Below, piece after piece: positions 7,776 to 14,256 of a DNA stretch of 23,611 nt. The DNA is taken from positions 1 through 23,611 of IMG/VR virus record IMGVR_UViG_3300007603_000027; one strand, given 5' to 3'. This DNA is from a virus. The notes below the pieces were generated by a model. The model had not been told where the DNA came from. It made no database searches and saw nothing but the letters and a program-made list of their open reading frames with translations. Numbering within the stretch: position 1 is the first letter of the stretch; every line of letters begins with the position of its first letter. The position numbers and the translations under genes are program-made.

Positions 7776-8612
7776 CTATTTATCAGTGTATCTATCGTAA
7801 AGAGCCATGTCAAATTTAGACTTATCCATAAAAATTTCATATGTGTCTCTTGATATGTCCATTGGATTTTCTTTTTTGTTGCTATAGTTTTTAAATATAT
7901 CATCTTTTTCAAAAAAGGCTCCATCAGTAGTAAAATATCTCCTTGCTAATTCTTCTAGGAAAAAATTTACGGATTCAATCGGAACAACACCTATTTTATC
8001 TAAAACAGAGCAAGCTTTATTGAAGTCGTCCATATTTAATGGCCTAGAGTATGGTGCCTCTGAAAGATGTCTAGTGATCCAATTACTCTCAAATCTATTT
8101 GATTTAATGTATTCCTCAAAATTGTTGTGTTTTATTATTTTGTGTGTTGGTTCGTGTTCTGATTCATCTCCCGTTAAGTATGAATAAATTGAAAACGATC
8201 TTGATAACGTATCTCTGTTTACAAAAAATGGGTCAAATGTTTCTCCAGAGATCTCCTGGAGTTTTGGAATTAAGCCATTAGCCAATTTATTAAAACCGCG
8301 TAACTCAACAACTGCTGCAAATATATCAAATCTATGTTGACGAAGAGCTATGTAAAAATCTTCCTGTGATATATATGGAGATCTTTTTTCTACTGGATGC
8401 TTCACGCATCCAACTAGATAGTCTTCTAGGGGCCTTGAGCTAGTTACAAAAAACTTAAATAAAGGACCCCCGTATTCGGTAACGTTTAGCATCTGCCTAA
8501 AAATAATTTCACCTGTTCCAAAATAACTAGAAGTAAATATTTTTTGAAAAGCGCCTATTATGTAGGTACCAGCAGTTCTAGGGATATGAACGTAAAGCGG
8601 GATTTTATTCAT
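7776..8612 (-). CDS. Sulfotransferase-like protein
   Basis: A 278-residue protein from the ATG at 8612, which overlaps the upstream stop as ATGAATAA; an in-frame ATG six codons earlier (8630) is less likely because the domain begins at once. Residues 9-17, HIPRTAGTY, form the 5'-phosphosulfate-binding loop of PAPS-dependent sulfotransferases (compare H-x-P-K-T-A-G-T). Residues 133-145, RDTLSRSFSIYSY, match the 3'-phosphate motif (RDPxxRxxSxYxY). Middle and C-terminal parts (SNWITRHLS; DFNKACSVLDKIGV) align by eye with the second domain of the fusion at 15231-16847. It would sulfate a glycan in the cytoplasm using PAPS. It follows a glycosyltransferase gene, mirroring the domain order of that fusion. 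Confidence 0.7.
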   Translation of the reverse strand: MNKIPLYVHIPRTAGTYIIGAFQKIFTSSYFGTGEIIFRQMLNVTEYGGPLFKFFVTSSRPLEDYLVGCVKHPVEKRSPYISQEDFYIALRQHRFDIFAAVVELRGFNKLANGLIPKLQEISGETFDPFFVNRDTLSRSFSIYSYLTGDESEHEPTHKIIKHNNFEEYIKSNRFESNWITRHLSEAPYSRPLNMDDFNKACSVLDKIGVVPIESVNFFLEELARRYFTTDGAFFEKDDIFKNYSNKKENPMDISRDTYEIFMDKSKFDMALYDRYTDK

Positions 8613-9342
8613 CTGTGTATACGACGCCATCAGGTCGCTCTTTATTAAGTATTAATCTTGCCAAGCTTCCATCTACACACCCGTGAACAACCATGCATTC
8701 TTTTCTGACTACGCTATTTTGTTTTTTCTTCGAATCACCAATTAATCCAGAATCGGTACACATATAATTGCTTGACCTAAAATTTTGCTGTATTATCTTT
8801 GACTGAGCGGATTGCTTGTGTATTTCCTCTCTGCACCAAACGTCAAAAGCTATTACAGGGCTTATAGATTTCCAGCTATTGCATATTTTACTTAAGTTTG
8901 GCGGATATACAGCTACTCCATCCAAGTGGGGGCAAGATGATGCAGGCAATTGTATTAAAGACCCTAAGCATAGTTTCCCGCATAATTCATATTCTTTTGA
9001 AAGTGAATCTAGCCAATTATTTTCTATTGGAGTTGTATCCATCTCCATCCAGAACCATGGCATTTTATTTTTTTTAGACTCTAAGTATTTAATTGTTTCG
9101 CTCCAGTAATGATTAGGTCCACTTGGCCAACCAATAGGTCCATTCTCCGGAAATTCAAATATTGTGGATTCTCCAAATTTTCTATTAAGTCTTTCAAATA
9201 CTGTTTGACCAAATTTAACATCAAAAGGCCTATGTACGACCAAAAGCGAATGAGACTTGTATAATGAAAAAAATCTAACTATATCACAAAAATCCTCTAT
9301 CAATGGTTCATCATGACTCGATACAGGGACTACGACGAGCAT
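8605..9342 (-). CDS. GT-A type glycosyltransferase-like protein
   Basis: A 245-residue protein beginning MLVVVPVSSHDEPLIEDF, a Rossmann-like first strand as in GT-A glycosyltransferases. I chose the ATG at 9342, four bases after the zinc-ribbon gene's stop, over one 11 codons upstream at 9375. WFWMEMDTTP (residues 96-105) places an acidic ExD motif at the end of a hydrophobic strand, as in the nucleotide-sugar/metal-binding DxD. HGCVDGSLARLIL lies at 220-232. The overall length fits a minimal GT-A fold, but the exact family is unclear. It is coupled by an 8-nt overlap to the sulfotransferase gene, so both probably act on the same glycan. Confidence 0.6.
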   Translation of the reverse strand: MLVVVPVSSHDEPLIEDFCDIVRFFSLYKSHSLLVVHRPFDVKFGQTVFERLNRKFGESTIFEFPENGPIGWPSGPNHYWSETIKYLESKKNKMPWFWMEMDTTPIENNWLDSLSKEYELCGKLCLGSLIQLPASSCPHLDGVAVYPPNLSKICNSWKSISPVIAFDVWCREEIHKQSAQSKIIQQNFRSSNYMCTDSGLIGDSKKKQNSVVRKECMVVHGCVDGSLARLILNKERPDGVVYTDE

Positions 9343-9346
9343 ATTG

Positions 9347-9826
9347 TTATTCTGGTATTTCTTGCCACTTACCAATTGGGCATGCTTCAGTTGCCAATCT
9401 TATCTTTGCCCACGTTGAACAACCACATTTTGTGCATCTTCCCGTATTATTTAAAGCAACTGAGTCCCAAAATTCACACCCCTTGCAAATATTTTTACGT
9501 ATTTCAATTTGTTCTTCTGTTGCGTTTCTAGCTCCAGAAGACACCCATTTTGTTACAGCTGTGGCAGCAGATCCAATCATGGCAAGCGTTGAGGGTTTTT
9601 CTTTTTTGTCCATAACGCTTCTGTACCTAGCTAGCACCTTTTTGTGCATATCTATGTCTCTCTCTTCGCCTTTTTCAAGTCTGCAATGCCAGTAATCCAG
9701 CAAAAGATTTGGTTTAGTGTTTGTTATTTTAAATCCCCTAGATAGCCATTTATCTCTTTTTGCTGGTCTATCTTCAAGCGTCAATGCATATACAATTGGT
9801 TTTAGCTCTTCTTTGTTTATAGTCAT
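9347..9826 (-). CDS. Zinc-ribbon protein of a phage-associated family
   Basis: A 159-residue protein. The C-terminal 50 residues hold ICKGC, GRCTKCGCSTWAKIR and ACPIGKW (cysteines 114, 117, 131, 134, 136 and 149), a treble-clef or ribbon-like metal site. This 'CxxC...CxxCGC...K...CPxGKW' pattern is familiar from small phage proteins, often near glycosyltransferases, whose function is unknown to me. Residues 1-75 are helical and charged, and an alanine/glycine-rich segment sits at 80-95. Here too it directly precedes a glycosyltransferase gene (4 nt gap). The start ATG lies in an AT-rich leader after a 30-nt gap. Confidence 0.6.
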   Translation of the reverse strand: MTINKEELKPIVYALTLEDRPAKRDKWLSRGFKITNTKPNLLLDYWHCRLEKGEERDIDMHKKVLARYRSVMDKKEKPSTLAMIGSAATAVTKWVSSGARNATEEQIEIRKNICKGCEFWDSVALNNTGRCTKCGCSTWAKIRLATEACPIGKWQEIPE

Positions 9827-9856
9827 AATAAATTAATATTTAAATATAATGTTTAA

Positions 9857-11629
9857 CTAAACAAACGCCATAGCGTTACCTGGTCCTATTGGAAAAAAAT
9901 TCATTCCCGTGTAATTTGGTGGTGGTGGTCCTCCTCCTCCACCACCACATGATCCAGGATTATTAGGGCAGTCAGTTAGAGGAGGCAGGCTTGTGAAATT
10001 TTCGCAACCAGGGACTGGATCCTCAAATCCAAATGTTACTGAAATTTGCATTCCATGTGGGCCTCCATGTGTAGCATTATGGCTAGTTGCAGTCACCTTC
10101 ATTTTAAACATACCAGTACTTCCAGCAAATGTATTTACTGGAGTGGATCCAGAGAAATACCCTAATACGCAGCTATTACTATTTTGGTTACTGCTTTGTA
10201 AAGTTCCAACAGTTCCATAATTGTCTACCATACCCGAGACAGAAGCCGTTGGTTTATATTTTTTAAAACAATCTGGAAATTCTATCGAGGATTCTATATC
10301 TTTGGTTTGAGTAGCACCTGCGCAATCCGCGCTGCCAGATCCGCACGGAGATGAAGCCTCTTCGCAACCAGAGATTACCATATTATCTAAGTATTGATAA
10401 TTAGAGGCTACTTGACCACTTCCTGATTTGATGCAACACATCTCAAAGCATGGACAATCTTCAACCGATGGGGTTCCGCCTACTGCAATTTTCCACATTG
10501 TCTTCCCCTTCCATGAAGCCTCTGATGTCTTGGAATCGCAAGTACATGTATTCGCCAGCATTTTACCTAATACATAACTGAGGTCATTTACTTGACACGC
10601 ACATATGAATTCCCCTCCACCAGGATAGCAACACCTATTGCAATCTCTGTATCTAAATCTATCTAGGTCAATATTGTTGTCTTTTTTCCAGACGTCAGTA
10701 TTTCCCTTGCAATAATTCCAATCTGCTCCAGTTCTATTCCCACCTCCAAAAGCAGGCGCAATAGCGTTCCACATGTCATTGATATGGTTTGCCGTAATTA
10801 CTTGTGTAACATATCCTCCTTGATCATGGCTACGGATCCATTTTATTCCACGCTTTTCGTGATTTTGAGGACACAGCTGAGCGCTTGCGCTACAGCCTGG
10901 ATCTCCGTACGCACTCCCAGATGGGCCCAGCATATCGAAATAATTAGAATAATGCCATTGTTGGTTTATGTTGCAACATTCTTCACCTGAAGAATCACAT
11001 GGTGGATTCGTGTCACATATGCACACTGTTTTTGGAGTTGCATTGCCAATGCAAGCATTAATTACATCCATGTAGTTACTTGCCCATTTTCTCCCAAGGT
11101 TACATATATTATTGTCAACGCTTCTCCCAGGGTAGTTTTGGGACCTCCAGCTAGCTGGGTCCATGTCTGCACATGAATTCCCAGAACAACACCTGTATCT
11201 TGGGTAATGATCGCCGCCTTCCTCTAATTGCCATCCTCCACACCCATAACAGTCACTTTTTAAGTATACAATCCATGGACCGAAATCGCTATGATTGTAT
11301 GTATAGTTGTCGTTTGGGGCGGGTATTCTACTGTTTATGCTCCCCCCTGTAGTTATAAATCTTGTTTCAGAAAAAGCTGGATTTGCGCCTGGCGTTAATT
11401 TTATTGAAATAAATCCATCAATAGTAGCAAGCGGTTCTATCTCCTCTTTGTATGGGGCATCTCCATATTTAGGTCTTCCACTTCCAAGAAATAAATTTAT
11501 GCCATATTTTGCACATTCATCCCTGACTTGATTGTACTTTTTTCTTAGTTGAATTAAATCAGCCCATGACACACAACTCCCTGCCGAAACTGCAGCTCCC
11601 GGCCAGCCACTGTCATTTTGACACGCCAT
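9857..11629 (-). CDS. Cysteine-rich structural-type protein, 37 cysteines
   Basis: A 590-residue protein with 37 cysteines (about 6%), including four CC pairs, clusters such as CICDTNPPCDSSGEECC and DCPCFEMCC, and many WxNY/NYxD segments. It has no signal peptide, membrane helix or known domain I can name. From about residue 450 the cysteine density falls and the sequence becomes serine/glycine/threonine-rich and beta-like. The end holds a GGGGGGPPPP hinge and a hydrophobic tail. The N-terminus (ACQNDSGWPGAAVSAGSCVSWADL) suggests a repetitive adhesin-like or tail-spike-type protein. The cysteines could bind metal or be oxidised after lysis to rigidify an exposed virion protein. TAATAAGTAA (11635-11644) precedes the start. 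It lies next to the lipoprotein/protease pair. Confidence 0.6.
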   Translation of the reverse strand: MACQNDSGWPGAAVSAGSCVSWADLIQLRKKYNQVRDECAKYGINLFLGSGRPKYGDAPYKEEIEPLATIDGFISIKLTPGANPAFSETRFITTGGSINSRIPAPNDNYTYNHSDFGPWIVYLKSDCYGCGGWQLEEGGDHYPRYRCCSGNSCADMDPASWRSQNYPGRSVDNNICNLGRKWASNYMDVINACIGNATPKTVCICDTNPPCDSSGEECCNINQQWHYSNYFDMLGPSGSAYGDPGCSASAQLCPQNHEKRGIKWIRSHDQGGYVTQVITANHINDMWNAIAPAFGGGNRTGADWNYCKGNTDVWKKDNNIDLDRFRYRDCNRCCYPGGGEFICACQVNDLSYVLGKMLANTCTCDSKTSEASWKGKTMWKIAVGGTPSVEDCPCFEMCCIKSGSGQVASNYQYLDNMVISGCEEASSPCGSGSADCAGATQTKDIESSIEFPDCFKKYKPTASVSGMVDNYGTVGTLQSSNQNSNSCVLGYFSGSTPVNTFAGSTGMFKMKVTATSHNATHGGPHGMQISVTFGFEDPVPGCENFTSLPPLTDCPNNPGSCGGGGGGPPPPNYTGMNFFPIGPGNAMAFV

Positions 11630-11634
11630 AAAAA

Positions 11635-11895
11635 TTACTTATTAAATTTATAGCTATTAACTATTTGCTTTTTTTTATTTGTGCCAGAGTCAATAAACTC
11701 TACAACGTCAAAATTAATGTACACATATATAGATCCACTAACAGGATTCCAAACATTAATTTGTTTCCCCGCCTTGTTTAGTTCTATTATATTTTTAACT
11801 GGATAATTTATTTGTCTTTTGTCTCCATACGCAGAACAACCAACAAGGGAGAATAATACAAAAATAGAAAATAATATTACTTTAATGCGCTGCAT
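11635..11895 (-). CDS. Small predicted lipoprotein overlapping the protease gene
   Basis: An 86-residue product with a clear type II signal peptide: MQRIKVILFSIFVLFSLVGC, with lipobox LVGC and lipidated Cys20. The mature 67 residues are polar with a beta-like middle (INVWNPVSGSIYVYINFDVVEF). Its first 19 bases overlap the end of the papain-like protease gene, so the two are translationally linked. Possible roles are superinfection exclusion, a lysis spanin-like part, or an inhibitor or partner of the protease. None can be chosen from sequence. It lacks the proline-rich composition of Rz1. Confidence 0.65.
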   Translation of the reverse strand: MQRIKVILFSIFVLFSLVGCSAYGDKRQINYPVKNIIELNKAGKQINVWNPVSGSIYVYINFDVVEFIDSGTNKKKQIVNSYKFNK

Positions 11896-12572
11896 GCTTG
11901 TGCTCCTGATGATAGCAATTTTTCCATATCGCTAAATTTTACAAAAAATCTTCCGTTTTTCCCAAATTGACTTCCCCAACTATTGACGGCAAAGAATGTC
12001 TCCCATTGACAGTCTACTCCGTATATCAACCACGCATGACCACCCTCATAAGTTGAGATAGGTCTAGCAAAACCATTTTGGTCTGGTGTGGACATAGAAG
12101 CATACCAATTGCTCCCCATAACTACTGGACCGTTTTCGTAAATAAATTTTGCTATTTCCTCTACTGAATATCCCCATACATAATCTTTAATTAATCCAAG
12201 CTCTTTCAATACTTTTGCTCCAGCCCTAACGCTAGTCCCGTATGAGTCTGGCTCTTCTCCCTCCCATTGATCAATTTTTTGCGCCTTCGTGTAAATTTCT
12301 TGTGAAGTTATTTTAGGTAAATTTAAATCAAAAAATGGGCTAGATTGAATGAATTGCCCCCATGCGTATCCAACACAGTGACTAGTGGAACCCTGGTTTA
12401 ATGCGTTTCCTATTTTCCATGATTGCCTGATCGTATCACTTATGTCGGGCTTGTTTGCAAACATCAAATACTGCCTGTCTCTATCGTCATGACTAAATAA
12501 TAACCCCCTGCCAGCAAGAGGATGCTCGGATTTATGTTTACTAGTTATGTTAGTGTTATTGTTTTCTATCAT
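11877..12572 (-). CDS. Papain-like (C1 family) cysteine protease
   Basis: A 231-residue protein with the complete C1 catalytic set: Gln60 (oxyanion) and Cys66 in LNQGSTSHCVGYAWGQ, His179 in YEGGHAWLIYGVD, and Asn197 in FAVNSWGSQFGKNGRFFV. Only about 45 residues precede the core and there is no signal peptide, so no long inhibitory prodomain is present. In phages such proteases could mature virion proteins, act in the host cell or help degrade the envelope; the substrate is unknown. It leads a transcription unit: a strong terminator (12657-12682) lies upstream, and a TACAAT box sits 8 nt before the ATG. The downstream lipoprotein gene overlaps it by 19 nt. Confidence 0.8.
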   Translation of the reverse strand: MIENNNTNITSKHKSEHPLAGRGLLFSHDDRDRQYLMFANKPDISDTIRQSWKIGNALNQGSTSHCVGYAWGQFIQSSPFFDLNLPKITSQEIYTKAQKIDQWEGEEPDSYGTSVRAGAKVLKELGLIKDYVWGYSVEEIAKFIYENGPVVMGSNWYASMSTPDQNGFARPISTYEGGHAWLIYGVDCQWETFFAVNSWGSQFGKNGRFFVKFSDMEKLLSSGAQACSALK

Positions 12573-12580
12573 TTTATTTT

Positions 12581-12586
12581 ATTGTA
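12581..12586 (-). promoter_or_regulatory. Possible -10 box for the protease transcription unit
   Basis: Minus-strand TACAAT (5 of 6 with TATAAT) ends 8 nt before the ATG of the protease gene. No good -35 lies 16-18 nt upstream; a TTGACT at 12642-12647 is too far away. The preceding terminator requires some promoter in this 85-nt gap. Transcription from here would give an almost leaderless mRNA. The call is weak. Confidence 0.3.
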
Positions 12587-12656
12587 TTAATGCAGCAAAT
12601 TTAATTTGGCTTTCGATTTAATTTGTCACTTTATGTGCCATAGTCAATAAAAAAAT

Positions 12657-12682
12657 AAACGGAGGGGAAGGCCCCTCCGTTT
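12657..12682 (-). terminator. Strong intrinsic terminator after the cupin gene
   Basis: An 11-bp perfect stem (AAACGGAGGGG / CCCCTCCGTTT) with a 4-nt loop, followed on the minus strand by ATTTTTTTATTG. It would end the 13639-12775 transcript and insulate the protease unit. Two weaker hairpins precede it in the transcript (12718-12734 and 12685-12701). On the plus strand the stem is followed by no T run, so it acts on the minus strand. The rest of the 202-nt gap (12573-12774) holds no gene I can support. Confidence 0.85.
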
Positions 12683-12684
12683 AC

Positions 12685-12701
12685 GCTCTATTAAATAGAG
12701 C
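12685..12701 (-). repeat. Inverted repeat beside the terminator
   Basis: A perfect 7-bp stem (GCTCTAT / ATAGAGC) with a 3-nt loop lies 2 nt before the terminator stem in the transcript. A further 5-bp GTTAG/CTAAC dyad is at 12718-12734. The tandem hairpins may stabilise the 3' end of the cupin mRNA, which is inference. Confidence 0.5.
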
Positions 12702-12774
12702 CAACAACAACAAACACGTTAGAATACAACTAACAATATAAATATATGCTCAATATATTTAAAATACAATCTTT

Positions 12775-13293
12775 TTATTTAACTAAGTTCCACTCCCTGG
12801 AACATATAGTATTGAAGCATTCTTGCATACCTTCAATAGACTCTAAAGACTCAAGTAATGGAAGAGGAGGAGTCCATACACAAATTATTGTACCGTTTAT
12901 TTCTGGCTGATGTTTTTCGTTTGCTTTGTGGTGTATTATCTCTCCTGGATAAAATATTTTTCCAGATAAACTGTCTATTACGTATCCACTCACTACTATG
13001 ATTTTTTCGTCAAATTTATGAAAATGTAATGGAGCTACCCCAACCCCCTCACATATTGCCCTAGTGCAATTTTCGTCATTATCTATTAGCATTATTTTTA
13101 TCCCATCAAATAATGTGCCCCACTTACCGCTCACCATCACTCTAGATACATCTAAATTTCCACTACTATTGTCGTTGTGTGATTCAATTACCCTTGCCCC
13201 ATCATTAATTGCTTTAGCAGCGTGCGTAGCCGCCTTTCTTAATTTTTGATGAGCGCTCTTGAGCTCTGATTGTATGGGCGTTGTTGTATACAT
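12775..13293 (-). CDS. Cupin-domain protein
   Basis: A 172-residue protein. Residues 90-103, HFHKFDEKIIVVSG, fit the first cupin motif exactly (HxHx3Ex6G; His90, His92, Glu96), and 115-125, YPGEIIHHKAN, fits the second (PxG...H...N; His121 or His122). This indicates one metal-binding beta-barrel. Residues 1-35 form an alanine/lysine-rich helix (SAHQKLRKAATHAAKAIND). Cupins range from sugar epimerases/isomerases and dioxygenases to ligand binders. With phage glycan-modifying genes nearby, a sugar-related role is possible but not shown. It is the second gene of a two-gene unit after the holin candidate (1-nt gap) and is followed by a strong terminator. Confidence 0.65.
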   Translation of the reverse strand: MYTTTPIQSELKSAHQKLRKAATHAAKAINDGARVIESHNDNSSGNLDVSRVMVSGKWGTLFDGIKIMLIDNDENCTRAICEGVGVAPLHFHKFDEKIIVVSGYVIDSLSGKIFYPGEIIHHKANEKHQPEINGTIICVWTPPLPLLESLESIEGMQECFNTICSREWNLVK

Positions 13294-13294
13294 T

Positions 13295-13639
13295 CTATTG
13301 TTTATTGTTGTTTAGCGCTCTTTCAATAATCGCACATTGATTGGTTACATGGTCTTTTAGCCTGGATATAGCCAACTCTAGTTGAGCTTTGTTTTCTATT
13401 GAACCTGCTGTAATGGCTGGGGCGATGGCCTCAACAACTTGAGTTAGTGAGGTTATTGTTGATATATTCTCTTTTGATAAATCCAGTAGCTCCCTAGAAT
13501 ATATCCTTTCTTTCTCTTTATAGTCTTTAATGTCTTTAATTAAAAAATATATCCACCCAACCATTGTAGCAATTCCAACTCCAAATGTTTTAGCCAATTC
13601 TACTAAATTAGGTTCCGGTGGTATTACTTCTGGCAACAT
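13295..13639 (-). CDS. BhlA/UviB-like holin candidate
   Basis: A 114-residue protein with one membrane helix near residues 16-35 (TFGVGIATMVGWIYFLIKDI), then a charged helical tail rich in KEKERIYSRE, and about 70 residues of predicted coiled coil. A single N-terminal helix followed by a 'KxExxY...' amphipathic segment is the plan of the BhlA/UviB holin-like family, although this protein is longer than typical BhlA. A holin would release the endolysin-like protein at 6816-7757, far away in the window. It is transcribed from its own promoter (13649-13677). A tail or assembly membrane protein is the alternative. Confidence 0.45.
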   Translation of the reverse strand: MLPEVIPPEPNLVELAKTFGVGIATMVGWIYFLIKDIKDYKEKERIYSRELLDLSKENISTITSLTQVVEAIAPAITAGSIENKAQLELAISRLKDHVTNQCAIIERALNNNKQ

Positions 13640-13648
13640 AGTTAATAG

Positions 13649-13677
13649 ATAATACTGTAGTTACTCAACAATATCAA
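13649..13677 (-). promoter_or_regulatory. Sigma70-type promoter for the holin-cupin unit
   Basis: The minus strand reads TTGATA (13672-13677), a 17-nt spacer, then TATTAT (13649-13654); each box matches 5 of 6 consensus bases. It lies just after the terminator at 13692-13717, where a new promoter is required. The -10 ends only 9 nt before the ATG at 13639, so the transcript would be nearly leaderless. Confidence 0.6.
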
Positions 13678-13691
13678 AATAAAAAAAAAAT

Positions 13692-13717
13692 AAAAGGGCA
13701 CTTAATAGTGCCCTTTT
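13692..13717 (-). terminator. Intrinsic terminator after the two-helix membrane protein
   Basis: An 11-bp perfect stem (AAAAGGGCACT / AGTGCCCTTTT) with loop TAAT is followed on the minus strand by A and ten T residues. It closes the 14190-13744 transcript 27 nt after the stop codon. The A-flanked stem could also act on the plus strand, but no plus-strand genes exist here. Confidence 0.85.
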
Positions 13718-13743
13718 AAATTTCTAAATATTATTATTTGTTA

Positions 13744-14190
13744 TTATCTAGTTTTTTCTCTCATGAATGGAGTAGCTGGCCTTGATTTGATCTTCTTTTT
13801 GGGTGATGCAGCCTGGGCAACTGGGTTAGCTTTTGCCATTTTGTTGTTGTTCTTGAGGGCAGAAGAAAGGGCTTCAGATGTCTTAGACAGTGCAAGCCCG
13901 TCAATTTTGACTGGGCGCCCAGACTTAGCTAGAGTCGCCTGAATTTCTGCTCCATATTTTTTGATAATGTTAGCCGGAATCAATCCGACTAATCCATCAA
14001 TAATAGCCCAAAGCAAACCAGTAACTACGGTTGGGTTGATGAACTCCGCTGAATTAGGAATTTTTGCAGCAAGATATGCCACAATTATAGCTGCAGCAAA
14101 AGATACACCTTTTTGAATGTATGGCCCAAGTCTACCTAAAGCCATTTTTACTACGAATGTTTCTACGAATGATGGAAGTTTTAATTTCAT
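13744..14190 (-). CDS. Small two-helix membrane protein, possible holin
   Basis: A 148-residue protein with two membrane helices at about 27-43 (KGVSFAAAIIVAYLAAK) and 53-75 (PTVVTGLLWAIIDGLVGLI), a short loop between them and a long, strongly basic C-terminal tail (SPKKKIKSRPATPFMREKTR). Size, two helices and a basic tail are compatible with a class II holin. However, the tail is longer than usual and a second holin candidate is the next gene, so a different membrane role is possible. It has its own promoter (14211-14239) and terminator and so is expressed as a single gene. Confidence 0.5.
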   Translation of the reverse strand: MKLKLPSFVETFVVKMALGRLGPYIQKGVSFAAAIIVAYLAAKIPNSAEFINPTVVTGLLWAIIDGLVGLIPANIIKKYGAEIQATLAKSGRPVKIDGLALSKTSEALSSALKNNNKMAKANPVAQAASPKKKIKSRPATPFMREKTR

Positions 14191-14210
14191 GTTTTATGTA
14201 TTGAGCTGTC

Positions 14211-14239
14211 AGTATTGTTTATTTTTGGGTGTCTGTCAA
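14211..14239 (-). promoter_or_regulatory. Sigma70-type promoter
   Basis: The minus strand has a perfect TTGACA (14234-14239), a 17-nt spacer and AATACT (14211-14216; 4 of 6). It lies between the WcbI-like gene ending at 14257 and the membrane-protein gene starting at 14190, leaving a leader of roughly 15 nt. It is the best -35 box of any intergenic region in the window. Confidence 0.6.
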
Positions 14240-14256
14240 TTTTTTTTTACAAGCTA

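Noticed and set aside
9343-9375. Upstream ATG of the glycosyltransferase gene (11 extra residues)
   Set aside because: The extension would overlap the zinc-ribbon gene by 29 nt and has no domain content. The ATG at 9342 is 4 nt after that gene's stop and begins the first beta strand.
9836-9847. 12-bp palindrome ATATTTAAATAT between two genes
   Set aside because: Low-complexity AT sequence in a 30-nt gap. A palindrome of this kind is expected by chance and no partner copy was seen.
12601-12625. TAnnTTFG-like Bacteroidetes promoter elements (TAAATTTG, and TATATTTG near 17925)
   Set aside because: The pattern is TAnnTTTG. Single -7 matches occur by chance in such AT-rich DNA, no partner TTTG at -33 is in place, and other units have sigma70-type boxes. 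It cannot be used to assign a host.
12737-12744. Exact TATAAATA, the T4-type late promoter, on the plus strand
   Set aside because: No plus-strand gene follows, the region is very AT-rich, and the two minus-strand copies I noticed lie inside coding sequence. Chance is the simplest explanation.
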